Below, piece by piece: positions 12,101 to 22,715 of a stretch of DNA of 64,000 nucleotides. The notes beneath the pieces are model-generated. The model searched no databases, was not told where the DNA came from, and worked only from the letters and a program-made list of their open reading frames with translations. A program made the position numbers and the translations under genes. This stretch comes from Rotaria socialis (lineage: Eukaryota; Rotifera; Eurotatoria; Philodinida; Philodinidae). The stretch lies in NCBI GenBank assembly GCA_905331475.1, contig CAJNYU010000114.1, positions 124,001 through 188,000 of the forward strand, given 5' to 3'. Within the stretch, counting starts at the first letter, position 1, and every line of letters begins with the position of its first letter.

Positions 12101-14302
12101 TTCTGCTTGATTTATGTCCCCATCAGCCATACCAGCGTTACGATTACCAATAATATCCTAGAAGATACTCTTTTTATTATTTAAAATTCTGACAAATACA
12201 CCTACAATGACTTTTCCATCGATGTCGCACAAAACCAGTTGATTTGAACCAGCAAATGAAATATATAATTGTTCATTACTAGTTACACATATATGACTTG
12301 GATATCTAAAGTCTTTTACTTTCGAAGCTATAAAATATGCGAATTCTCTATTTGAATTTTGAAATACAATTAAAATAATTCTTCTAACCTGCTTTAATTG
12401 TAGCTACATTTTCAGATGAGTTTGTAGTTGCCAGTGAATTATTAAGAATTGGATATAAACTTGACTTATAATGAGTAAAAACAGGCACAAGAAATCGTTC
12501 AAGATGTTGCACGTGATTTTCTCCTTCAAATATATATATTGGTAGTGAATCTGGTCCGAAAACAAGTACTGTTGGCCAAAGTTGACAGTCAACATGTTTC
12601 CATACAAGCCGTCGACTGTCGTCAACGACTGTAAATGGAAGTGATCTTTCTTCAATATCATGCATAATATTAGCTTTATTTTTTTCGTGGTCATATTTCG
12701 GAGAATGAACACAAATAACAGTGACCTTAAAAAATATGGAAAAACAAGAAAAAATAAAAATATTTACATCAAGATAGATTATGATGGGACTACACTGCAC
12801 TATCTTCTAGTCCTAATCTCTTTTAAACTGATTGAAAGAACAAATTCTACAATTAATTTTTAGCGAAACAGATCACTAAATCATCTTTCAGATTAAAATA
12901 TTAAACTCTAATCTGTTATCTGTCTTATTGTATTTAACGAAAGACTATAATAGCATTCCTAAGATATTACATCAAAAAAGTACTTTTTAAATCGAATATA
13001 ATTCTTATTCTAACCATGGATTTAACTGACGCATGAGCCTACTGTTCATTTCTAAAATAAAGTAGCTTCACTTACTATTACATATCGTAATAGGCTTGAG
13101 TAATACAGATATCAACTATTTCTCAATGTCACCAATTGACACGTTTTTTACTATAATTTATATAATGACTTAGACAACATTGAGAACATACACGAATGTA
13201 TTACAATTATTAGAATTTCGAACAAGAGTTAGTGCCGTACTACTAATATTGTTCACGATTTTTGCTCGTAGCTTAGAAATTCTGGCAGTCAGAACCAACG
13301 TGTCCTATCTAAGACTGCTATGACAACGCATGATATGACCGTTGGTCTTTTTCTTTCATCATTACAAGGAAAATACACTGATTGGCTTCTGATCTTAGTT
13401 ATCAACTGTTAAAGAGAAACCACAGAAGCACTAAATGAAAGTTAAACTCACTACTTTCTCCAAAAGTATCCTTTGATAAGTTCAAATCTCGATATTCAAA
13501 ATTTGTTTTTACATAAAAACGCACATTTAATCGCAACTTCGAGTATTGTTTCCGATCGATGGTTCGCTAGCATAATTATTTTATTCTTCCCACGGTTGTT
13601 AGTATCTTGATAATAAGTGTGTATAATAACAATATAGAAAACTTATTAAATGTGAGAAAATTAATACGCTGATAAAAATTTCTTATACAACATGCTCTAT
13701 TTTGAGAGCGATAATCAAAAGTAAATGTATTTTCTCCATTTTATAATGTGATTTAAATATGAATCCAATGAGTTAATTTTTTCTATTTGAATAATCTTTA
13801 CTAAAAGTAAATCCTATTTTTTATATAAATCCGGAAGTCTGTTTTAAATAATATTTATTCCTGTAATATGGAAAAATATAAAACTATTTCAATTCGATTA
13901 AACATAGCTTACATCGGCACTAGAATATCGCTTATCGATTCCAATCACTTTGTGGATTGTATGCGAAACCTGGATATCAGAAAATGTCCAAAAATATACT
14001 ATGACTATATTTCCGTGCATTAAGTCTTTTAGTTGAGCTCTTCGATTTGTTTGTACAATTTGTAGTGCTAAGGAAATGCAATTTCATACATATTCTTTTG
14101 CTTTTAAAATTTTCTTACAAAGAATTTTCTCATAAAATTCTCTCGTATATTTTATTAACTCATCTCCATCGATGCGTTCGTGGATTTTATTTAAATAAGA
14201 TTGATTTAATTCGTCAAATTTTGTTGAATCATGAGAAATATCCGATAGAAGATCAAATGTTAAGTCACGAAATAGATCTGTGTTGAAATTCATAACACTC
14301 AT
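9176..14302 (-). CDS. NHLRC2: NHLRC2 (thioredoxin-like plus NHL beta-propeller)
   Basis: Eleven exons from high to low coordinate: 14302-14119, 14067-13913, 12725-12389, 12327-12206, 12157-12023, 11967-11835, 10844-10754, 10697-10466, 10408-10082, 9601-9466, 9405-9176. They give 693 residues (human protein about 726). Order: N-terminal helical segment, thioredoxin-like fold (about 75-190, VTVICVHSP and LWPTVLVFGP), then NHL repeats with FDSPHGLAEF, YIADTNNHSIRV, SPWDLC, IFIADSNSSTIRVV and YLYITDTFNNKLKRVD. The family is implicated in cytoskeleton and vesicle biology; its chemistry is unresolved. The usual CCINC cysteine motif is absent: residues 82-96 read IVIVYFWTFSDIQVS. Intron 6 carries a hAT-like MITE and intron 2 is 1.2 kb. 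The ATG lies directly after a TTTTTTTAG acceptor. Confidence 0.93.
9674..9697. repeat. (TA)n microsatellite in NHLRC2 intron 9
   Basis: An uninterrupted run of alternating T and A of roughly 24 bases between exons 9 and 10 of NHLRC2. Confidence 0.8.
11309..11767. mobile_element. hAT-like MITE, 459 bp, in NHLRC2 intron 6
   Basis: It begins CAAGGGGAAAACAGCAGACT and ends with the near-exact inverse (AGTCTGTTGTTCCCCCTTG). It is flanked by CATCAATG (11301-11308) and CATAAATG (11768-11775), a 7/8 match as expected for an aged 8-bp target duplication of hAT elements. The left interior (about 11361-11470) is a degenerate array of 10-bp units around GGAGTCA. There is no coding capacity. Related elements lie at 20632 and 42259. 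Confidence 0.85.
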
Positions 14303-14304
14303 CT
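14303..14304 (-). other. Candidate spliced-leader acceptor at NHLRC2
   Basis: A T-rich tract ending TTTTTTTAG abuts the NHLRC2 ATG at 14302, leaving no 5' UTR after the AG. With the TMEM230-family gene stopping only 187 bp upstream, trans-splicing of a polycistronic transcript is the simplest reading. A cis-spliced 5'-UTR exon is the alternative. Confidence 0.45.
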
Positions 14305-14408
14305 AAAAAAATCAAATACAAAATAATAGATGCTTTTTTAATCCAACAACGTTTCTTTATATAAGGAGATAAAAATGAGATGCGTTAAAATACGTAGATA
14401 TATATGCA

Positions 14409-14438
14409 TGTACATATATATATATATATATATATATA
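14409..14438. repeat. (TA)n microsatellite
   Basis: A TA run in the short gap between the TMEM230-family gene and NHLRC2. Confidence 0.75.
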
Positions 14439-14489
14439 AGAGATTTTAGAATGAAAAAGAAGTTTTTCGAGATTTTGTTTTTGTACGAT

Positions 14490-14939
14490 TTAAGTGCTGT
14501 CATCTTGATCGACTATTGGCGAGTGTCGACGACGATTTCGTTGACATGGTGAAAAACAACAATAATGTTCAACTAAATAATAACAACCAGGTATAAAACA
14601 TAGTAAACCACATATAAATATAATCATTGGAGATATTTGACTATGTGTAAACCAATATGAAACAATAACATAGATTAATAAACTAGCTCCGAGTGTAAAC
14701 AAACATATAGCAAATATAGTTTCAGATTGGTGAGGTTTCAAACATGGAGTTTTGGGAGTTTTATGAGGACTTGAGCTTGCAGAATCACATTCATAAGTAT
14801 GCACCGGTGTTTGAATAGTAATTGTAGTTGATGGTAATACTTCTATGTCGTTTGAATTTGATAATGCGCCATACGAGTTCAACGCTGAGCTATCAGCAGT
14901 TGGAATGGCTGAATAAGAAGGAAGCTCTCCTGTTGCCAT
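14490..14939 (-). CDS. TMEM230/TMEM134-family (DUF872) membrane protein
   Basis: A single coding exon of 149 residues. The first 70 residues are Ser/Thr/Pro-rich and cytosolic in character. Two adjacent membrane segments follow (about 74-94 and 104-124). They match the DUF872 pattern of a leucine-rich first helix and a second helix ending in a G-x-x-x-F-x-P-G-x-Y motif, here GLLCFIPGCYYL. A Cys- and Arg-rich tail closes the protein. Human TMEM230 is a synaptic and recycling-vesicle protein of 120 residues; TMEM134 is its relative. Which of the two this one matches is not decided by the sequence. It lies between TMEM107 (stop 144 bp upstream) and NHLRC2 (start 187 bp downstream) on the same strand. 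Confidence 0.8.
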   Translation of the reverse strand: MATGELPSYSAIPTADSSALNSYGALSNSNDIEVLPSTTITIQTPVHTYECDSASSSPHKTPKTPCLKPHQSETIFAICLFTLGASLLIYVIVSYWFTHSQISPMIIFICGLLCFIPGCYYLVEHYCCFSPCQRNRRRHSPIVDQDDST

Positions 14940-14942
14940 TCT

Positions 14943-14944
14943 CT
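14943..14944 (-). other. Candidate spliced-leader acceptor at the TMEM230-family gene
   Basis: On the minus strand, TCTAACTTTTAG precedes AGA and the ATG at 14939. The upstream gene TMEM107 ends at 15084. The site fits downstream-gene trans-splicing in an operon. Confidence 0.45.
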
Positions 14945-15083
14945 AAAAGTTAGACACACGTTATTATCTAAACGTTAATACGAAAAACTCAACATTCTAA
15001 TTTCATTTAATATATAAATTTAAAGGACGGAATAATATTGATCAAATTATGAACACAAAAAATGAAACAGACAAGAAAAGCAT

Positions 15084-15758
15084 TCACAGTTCTTTGTTAA
15101 ATGCAAACATTTCGATCCAACTGATCAATTCAATAATCAACGGTAAAAACGTACAAAAGAATAGTAGATAAGGTGAGCCCGTACAGATACTGATATCCGA
15201 CATAAAATAAGCGCTTATGAGAACGCAAGCTGTTGAATGTAATACGATTGCTAAAAATAAAAATAATCAACGATAACTCAATCATACTCAAATTCTAGAT
15301 TATCTTACAGAAAAAAATAGCGTAGCGTCGAAGGATAGATAAACCCGATAGTGCTAAAATCATTTCAACCACTACTAAGCCAAGTGATGCACCTGTCCAA
15401 CCGTCGGACCTGTTCGAATAAAAAATTAATAAACATGATAGATACAATTCGAAATTTACTTACCATGTGAGGGCACTCGGTGCACCTGCATAATCACTAG
15501 TGCTACAATTACTTGCGAGATCATCCTGAAGAAATAAAGAAAAAAATATCACTTGAAAACATTTCAATGAAAAGTTGGTAAACTCAATTAAAAACATTTC
15601 TTTTTCGTTAATGCTTTTTTTGTGTGGGGATAACTTACTCGAAAAACAAAAACTAGTACTAAGAGAATCAAGTGTATAAATAATGGTACAAAGCGACTTG
15701 TATATAATTGTTGAAAATTAGGTGAATTGCTTGATCGGCTGCCATGGTTTCGTAACAT
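15084..15758 (-). CDS. TMEM107: TMEM107, ciliary transition-zone tetraspan protein
   Basis: Exons 15758-15639, 15525-15464, 15409-15309 and 15250-15084 give 149 residues (human 140). Four membrane segments are visible: SRFVPLFIHLILLVLVFVF, the LGLVVVEMILALSGLSIL stretch, IVLHSTACVLISAYFM, and LLFFCTFLPLIIELISWIEM. The spacing and the Ser-Arg-Phe start of helix 1 match TMEM107. This protein belongs to the MKS module of the ciliary transition zone and controls which membrane proteins enter the cilium. I chose the ATG at 15758 because it places helix 1 where the family has it; an in-frame ATG at 15818 would add 20 residues. It heads a same-strand set with a TMEM230-family gene and NHLRC2, and is divergent from PHF10. 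Confidence 0.87.
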
Positions 15759-16103
15759 CTTCTCGATAACTAGTGTCAATACCATACGTAAAAGCGCAAC
15801 TTTCAGCTGATGAATCACACATGATATTAACTTGCGCTATTGCACTACTATCAACGCATTCTCGTAACTCTTAGCGCCCTCTATTTGTTATGTTTTCTCT
15901 TTTTTGCATAAAACTAAAAAGAATCTCGAATGATAAAATGTTTAGAAAAGGTTTTTGTTTCTCTTCATCGAGAAGGTATTTCTCGTCTGTTACAATGTTC
16001 ACCTCAATGAGGCATGAATAAGTTCGAAATGGCAATACAATAGTATCTCGTTTATTGAATTGAAGGGCAAAGAAAACACGTTTTTTTTTTCTATTTAAAC
16101 TTT

Positions 16104-16105
16104 AG
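16104..16105 (+). other. Candidate spliced-leader acceptor at PHF10
   Basis: TTTAAACTTTAG ends 8 bases before the PHF10 ATG at 16114, after a T-rich tract. It could be a trans-splice acceptor or a short 5'-UTR intron end. Confidence 0.35.
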
Positions 16106-16113
16106 ACTAATTG

Positions 16114-19100
16114 ATGAATAGTTCAATGCATTCATCAGTAACAGCATCATCGGACGTTGCTATTTTACCTTCAATAAATAATCATATCAATTATAATCAT
16201 ACTGAATCCACAAGTAAACCTCTTAAACGCAGTCGGTCGCCAAGTTTGACTCGAGATGACAATAACGAAAGTAATCATTCGCTTACGACAGCAGATACAC
16301 CAACGAAAAAAAGTCGAAAACGACGAACAACAATAGACATCGATCAAAGTTTAGGGTTTGTTTTGTTTACACCAATGTATTTCGTTTTATAAACTAAGAG
16401 TTTTCTGTTTTCTAGGCGACATATATCTGCTGATAAATTACATGTCTATCGATGGCCAGCAGACGAACCTCATGCTGATTTACATGTACTGCAAGAACAA
16501 ATTTGTGATTATCTATCGCTCAAATCATTCAAACGAAAATATCCTGGTATTGGTTTCTTTGTTTTTAAGTAAATAGCAACAAAACAATGTCTTTGCTATT
16601 GATAGATATTTATCGGCGTATTGTTGATTTACATGAACGAGAATATTTAAAGTCTCAAAATGTTGTCACAGAAACTCAATGTGATCTTGGTTTAACAGCG
16701 CTTAAACTTGATGAAGTTTTAGAACTTATGTCAACTGATTATCCAGAAAAATGCCATGTAAGTGTTACTAAATGTCAATGCTTGATTTCTATGTATCTTC
16801 TTCATAAGGTGTTTATGAGTGTCGAGGAAGAAGGTATTTTTACTCTTACAGAATCTATCATTGGTAACAGTCACATCATGAGATCTTTTGATTCGATAGA
16901 TGAAAATCTAGTTCTCCAGAGCAAAATAAATTTAAATGAAATACGAAGCTTTTATTTGGCACACACGAAAACCTACTCTATGTATGATGATTTTAGAATA
17001 GAATAGTCTGATATATGTCTGTCTCAATCTATCACATAACGAAGAGAAATATTTCATATTGACCATTCTATGAAAATGAACTCTTTAGATATGAACGATC
17101 TCCTGATTGTCAATAAGAAAAAGCAACAAGTCAATTTTGTTGGTTTAAATGTTTCTCTTAATAATTAAAAATGCACTGAAGTGCCATAAAAGTAACTGCT
17201 TATATTAACACTCCCTATCTAAAAAAAAAAGTGGAAACTGTTTTGCTTTCGAACAGTGAACGCAAAATATAAAATCAAAATATGATTGAATTCCTGAAAT
17301 TTCCGTGACTAACAATCTGAAAAGCATGGCCGAACAGAAAATTATTTTCACATCCTACACCTGAAATATTCTGCTTATAGATAATTGACACTGTCTCTTC
17401 TTTGAAATAGAACCTTTTCATTTTTTTCGTTGTTGAATTCCTTATGTAACTCTTAGTGTATTGACTTTTCAATTCTTTTAGCAATTCAATACTGTGTGGC
17501 AACAGAAACGGCGTGCACTTGCAAACAATAAGAATGGTAGTCTAACAACAATTTTATCTTTATCAAATTTAAATCAATCGTCCATATCTACATCGAATAG
17601 TCCATCGGTTAATCCCACTGAAAATGGAGATAAAAGTCGAGTTTCTGTATGAACTTTTGTTTTCTAGTTTTGAGTTTAAAATTGCAGTTTTTTCTATATA
17701 TTTTGAAGAAATTTCGACAAGATATATTACGATCAGTCGTTGATTATAATGCACAACTACAACGAGAACGAATTCAAGAGCGTAAAGCTTGTTTCGATCT
17801 TCAAACTATGGTTGGTTATTTTATATTCTTGGTGTTCGTAAATTTGAATTTTTGTATTCTTCTATTTGTCTAGCAAATACATTATCCTGCAAATAGACAA
17901 TTTCGCCTACCCTCGAATTTAACCAAGATTGGCTCTTATCCATTAGCACTTTTACCTGGACAATATCAAGATTCTTATAAAAAATATAATTCTGATGAAT
18001 TGAAATATATGCCAATTAATACAGCACTTTATTATTATCCCAAACCTCTGTCACTTATTCATACGGAACGATTTTCACAGCAGGTAAATAAGCATACGCG
18101 AGACCATCTATACAGATTAGATAAGCATTTTCGAAAGATAAATTATTTTTGTCCTTATCAATATTTTATCACATCATTTTTATTGTTGGATTAATTGCTC
18201 TTTCGCATGTTGAATCTAAATATCGAGTAATTGAAAATCTGTTTTTTTTTATTATAGAAGATGCACCTTCAAAGATAATTCTATAGGAAAATTTTCGAGA
18301 AAAACTGAATAAAAAGTATTGAATAGATAAAAATTGACCGTGTGCCCATACTAATGACTGTCATGTGGCAAATTTTTTCTATGACACTGTTGATTTTTCA
18401 GATACTATGTTATCCTTTTCAAGGACACGGCAATAAAATAACATAAAAGTTCAATAGTGTTATGAATAAATGTTTTTCTTTCTTTAGACTGCATCAAGTG
18501 ACGAAGAAGATGAAATCAGTTCAACCAACCGTCCTCTACTTTCAAATCAACAACGCCCATCAACTCCAAGATCACCACTAATAGTCAATGGAATTGGTGC
18601 TATTACTACGCCATCGTCCTCTCGTCTAGTTAAACCATCAACACCGATTTCAATAAACAATCACTCAGCTGTATGTCATGGGTGTAAAATGACACAAGAC
18701 GAACATGATGAAGAATTAGTTACGTGTGCTAGTTGTCAACATCAGTTTCATCCAACTTGTCTTGAAGCTAATAGTGATATGCTATCTATTATTAAAACAT
18801 ATCAATGGCAATGTATTGACTGTAAAAGTTGTGCTAAATGTAACAAAACGCATGACGAAGTAAGTTTAGAAAACAAATGATTTATTTAATATAAAAACTG
18901 TTTCATGGTAAATAGAGTGTACCAGTCTTTGCTTCTTTAAAAGGATTGGCGTTTTGAATATATTCTTTTAGTATAGAAATATATAAATTAAAATAGTAGC
19001 TTTTTTTTTTTATAGTTAACTGTTAAATCTTTAGTTATAATCAACTAGTAAATATCTCTATCATTATAGACTATTAAAAAAATCGGATAGACGTTTCAAC

Positions 19101-19819
19101 AAGATTAGAAGAGTTTGATAGATATTCTACTCTATTTTGATAATGAAACTTTTATTTTATCATTATCGCAAGACTTTCTATTTATAACGCTAGGATACTT
19201 ATTCGAATGAAAATCCATAGTATTAGCTTTAATACGACGTTTAGTGTAACTTAACATAAAAACTAGCATGAGTTAGATGTATTTTGCTAAGTTTCGCATC
19301 CGATGATTGAACCGATCAAATATTATTATTACTTTATAGGCTAATATGATGTTCTGCGATCGATGTGATCGTGGGTATCATACATATTGTATTGGTCTCG
19401 AAGCCATTCCAGATGGATCATGGCAATGTTCTGCATGTGATCCACCCGCGCCAACACCCTCGATTTCACCTTTATCAGCTACTACTAAAGGAAAACGTGG
19501 TCGACCTTCCAGTAGCAGGTAAAGGTTTTCTGTTGCATTCACGATTGTCTTCATAAAACGTTTCATCTCCAGTCGCTTATCTCCTCAACAATCAACAAAG
19601 CCTGAAGTGACTATTCCTACACGTGTATCATCACGTCGTAGTCGTAAAATAATATCAGCACCACCGTCACCACCCAATAACACGAATCATTCATCAAATT
19701 CATCTTCTATTGATTTACCTACGATGAACAGTTCTTCTATGAATCTCATACTGACACGACATCCACAACAATGGACTCCGAATTCAACAATAACACCAGA
19801 AATAAAAAGTAAAACCTAA
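16114..19819 (+). CDS. PHF10: PHF10/SAYP-type PBAF chromatin-remodelling subunit
   Basis: Exons 16114-16355, 16416-16546, 16606-16757, 17482-17646, 17709-17810, 17874-18083, 18488-18859, 19340-19518 and 19573-19819 encode 599 residues (human about 498). Residues 1-80 are a Ser/Lys-rich leader with basic KKSRKRR. The SAYP region follows, including [30 protein letters not shown] [15 protein letters not shown] and NTALYYY. Two tandem PHD fingers occupy about 397-500 (CHGCKM...[12 protein letters not shown]...[10 protein letters not shown], then [17 protein letters not shown]). The family recruits PBAF SWI/SNF to acetylated chromatin. A Ser/Pro-rich basic tail of about 95 residues follows PHD2. 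It is followed on the same strand by TEDC1 and PHB2 with small gaps. Confidence 0.93.
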
Positions 19820-20174
19820 TCAATGATCAAAAACAGAAATATAGTCCTGCATGTGCACTTTTGTTTTTGTATATTTTTTCCTTCCTTTTTTTTTTTGTTT
19901 TTGTATTTCTTTCTATGCGACCTAGATTAGGTAGCTGGATATTCCATGTTTATTTGTTTGTTTTCTTTTTCTATTCTAAGTGAATAATAGAGCGAGATAT
20001 ATGATGTATGAAACAAAAATCTTTTCTTTTTCTTTTTTTCATTGCTTCTTTTGTTTTCATTTATTAAACATACAAAATTCTATACATATATACATAAATA
20101 TATATATATATATTAATAAAAGAAAGATTTTTTGTTTTGTTAAAAATAAATAAATAATGAATATGTGTTACTTT

Positions 20175-20176
20175 AG
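20175..20176 (+). other. Candidate spliced-leader acceptor deciding the TEDC1 start
   Basis: TTACTTTAG is followed by a single A and ATGTCATTAG. An in-frame ATG also exists at 20157, but it lies before the AG. If this is a trans-splice acceptor the true start is 20178. Confidence 0.5.
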
Positions 20177-20177
20177 A

Positions 20178-22635
20178 ATGTCATTAGAAGAAGTCCGTCC
20201 AGTAATTAATTGCTTTTGTCAGATTTTATCATCATATGGATTTTCGATGATTACATCGGAAATGTTTTGTTTGGCTAAATATGATCAAAGTGAAGCGGTA
20301 AGATTCAATATGAATTACAACAAATACATGTTTGTAACTATAAATTCTTTTAGACTGTTCCGTTATGGAAATTAATGTATGAACTAATTCATTTCGATTC
20401 AAATCCATCCAGTCAAGAAATTACCAAAGATAAATTTTCTCAAACACAGAAAGGTATTTTAATGTGTGACTATTTGAACCTATCAATAGATAAATAGATA
20501 CATAGAGGAATATAACTTCTATTCATTAATCGATCCGAATAAAACTGATTAGGATATTTTCAACGGTGATATCGAGCAAAAGTCTGCGTGTTGAATTCTT
20601 TACAATTGCCTCATTATTTGAGCATACCTTTCAAGGGGGAAACGGCAGACTTTTGTACTTCAAGTACTTTGCGCTACTTTGTGCTACTTTAGGTTACTTT
20701 GCGCTACTTTAAGCTTACTTCAAGTAGAGTACTTTGAAGTACTTTTCAACTTCAAATTCACTTGAAGTTACTTGCAATTACTTCAAGCTAATTTGTACTA
20801 CTTTGGACTACTTTGAGCTACTTTGAGTTACTTTAAGCTTACTTCAAATAAAGTACTTTAATGTACTTTTCTACTTCAAGTCTGCCGTTTCCCCCTTGAT
20901 ACCTTTGCAAATTCATGATTGAATCGTGTTATGTTATAGAAGATTTCTTTAAATTAGAAAAACAAATATCGATAGCAAAGTTTTTTTTTCAAAAAATGTA
21001 GATATTCTCGTCTTTTACTAGAACACCAACTTGTTTGATAAATTAATGTAGGCTTACAGCATTGACTATATTAGAAAAAAGCCGACTTGTTCGGAGCTCT
21101 GTTAAAGATAATGTTAGCTTCGAAAGGAATATAAAAATAGATTTCTATTCAAAACATAATTTCAGACTCGTACTAATTGAATTTATTGCATTTGAATTAT
21201 TTTAGATGAGATCGTTAATTTAATAAAAAACGATCTCTATAAGCGTGGTTATACTTATGATAATTTCTTATCACTTGATAGTAACATGCAAAAGGGTAGT
21301 CGACAACTGTTGGTTTGTTTGGGTTGGCTCATTTATCATACTAAATTCATTGATAAATGTATAAAACTATGTCTAAATTCGATGTCAAATAAGAATAAAG
21401 TATACTCGAACTATTATGGCCGTTTTTATGGAAATATTTTATATTTTATATTAACAGTCAGATGAACTTCAAAGTCTCAAATATGATCTAATAGAACAGA
21501 TTACACAAGTTAAACGTACGAATTTAAAAATTCGTTCTCGTTTACGAGCGATTGAACAGAAAAAATTGCAACAGAATGATCGAATGTCATCATTCGAATT
21601 AGAACTTTATCAATATCCTCATCTCATATCACAAGTAATTGAATTAGATTATTTTCATGGAGAATTAACTCTTTTTTAATTTAAGTATTTGAATGAACTT
21701 GAGAAAGATGATGAAAAATTAAATTTATTTCTGTTTTGGAATAAACATGAAAATATCTTTTGGAAATGGATGGTAAGCGAAGAATGAATATTACTATTTT
21801 TCTATTGCAATCTCAATTTCGAATAGGAAAGTGTGCTCGATCAACCAACAACAACAATTGAAAATCATGACATATTATATAATATTGATTGTCAAAATTT
21901 AGAAGCAGAAAAACAAAAATTCAACGCTGCTATTGATACTCTTGATAGTGCATTAGTTCAAATTCAACAATTATGGATATCAAATGTATGAATCATGAAA
22001 AAGTCATCTTCTGATTTCAATGATCTTAGTCGAGTTATGAATAAATGTAGTGGTCAAAGTTTCTTATAGAAAGGTTTAGGTACTTCGAAAGAAAACTCGA
22101 ATTGTTAGCTTATCAGATAGATACAAAATCTAGTATATTACTGTTTTTTGTTTTCGTACTGAAATATTTTAGATCTTTAATCTCAACAGTTCAATAGCGA
22201 CAATTTCTTTGAAGTCAGTACGTCTACCTAATGATTTGATGGTTTCTATACTATGTTCTTGGGACTCTCGATGTCTCAGTGTAACAATGGATTTACTGAA
22301 AAATGATTCTTGCAAATATTGTCCTAGAAATTTCTTTACGTAAAAGTTTTATACGCCGTGATTTGTATAGCAGACCTACTATCTTCGAGCTATAGACATT
22401 TGATAAAGAAATATTTAAAAAAGTTCGTAGCTCAAACTCTATTCTGCAAAATGTTACATTTTAGCTACAGGTTCGATTTAAAAAATGTAGTTTTTCTTTC
22501 ATTTAGGATCATCGTTCATCAATACAAGACGATGTGTCATCGATTATAACATCTATTGACACTGAAGTATCATTTCTTTTTAATCAATTACTTAATACAA
22601 ATCCATCATTGAAAAAAATGTCCCTTCCAGAATAA
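20178..22635 (+). CDS. TEDC1: TEDC1-like tubulin delta/epsilon complex subunit
   Basis: Exons 20178-20297, 20354-20453, 21206-21399, 21458-21634, 21686-21772, 21827-21985 and 22507-22635 give 321 residues. Diagnostic stretches resemble human TEDC1 (C14orf80): FCLAKYDQSEATVPLWKLMY, YKRGYTYDNFLSLDSNMQKG with SRQLLVCLGWLIYH, and NIFWKWMESVLDQP. The family binds delta/epsilon-tubulin and TEDC2 and stabilises centriolar triplet microtubules. The middle (about 150-210) is a charged likely coiled coil. Intron 2 contains a 267-bp hAT-like MITE. The gene sits 358 bp after PHF10 and ends 80 bp before the PHB2 ATG. The assignment rests on remembered family motifs, not a search. Confidence 0.78.
20632..20898. 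mobile_element. hAT-like MITE, 267 bp, perfect 8-bp target duplication
   Basis: It begins CAAGGGGGAAACGGCAGACT and ends with the exact inverse AGTCTGCCGTTTCCCCCTTG. Both sides carry ATACCTTT (20624-20631 and 20899-20906), a perfect 8-bp duplication. Eight bp is diagnostic of the hAT superfamily. The interior is made of 10-bp units around GCTACTTTGA (20671-20720 and 20761-20840). There are no ORFs. It lies in TEDC1 intron 2. Confidence 0.93.
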
Positions 22636-22696
22636 TATTCTCAAAATTTTTATTTGTTTAATTGAAATCAATTTTCTGTAAAATGATTTGCATTTT

Positions 22697-22698
22697 AG
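22697..22698 (+). other. Candidate spliced-leader acceptor at PHB2
   Basis: ATTTGCATTTTAG lies 17 bases before the PHB2 ATG and only 62 bases after the TEDC1 stop. This spacing is hard to reconcile with an independent promoter and fits a trans-spliced downstream cistron. Confidence 0.55.
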
Positions 22699-22715
22699 AT
22701 TAGAACACAGTTAAT

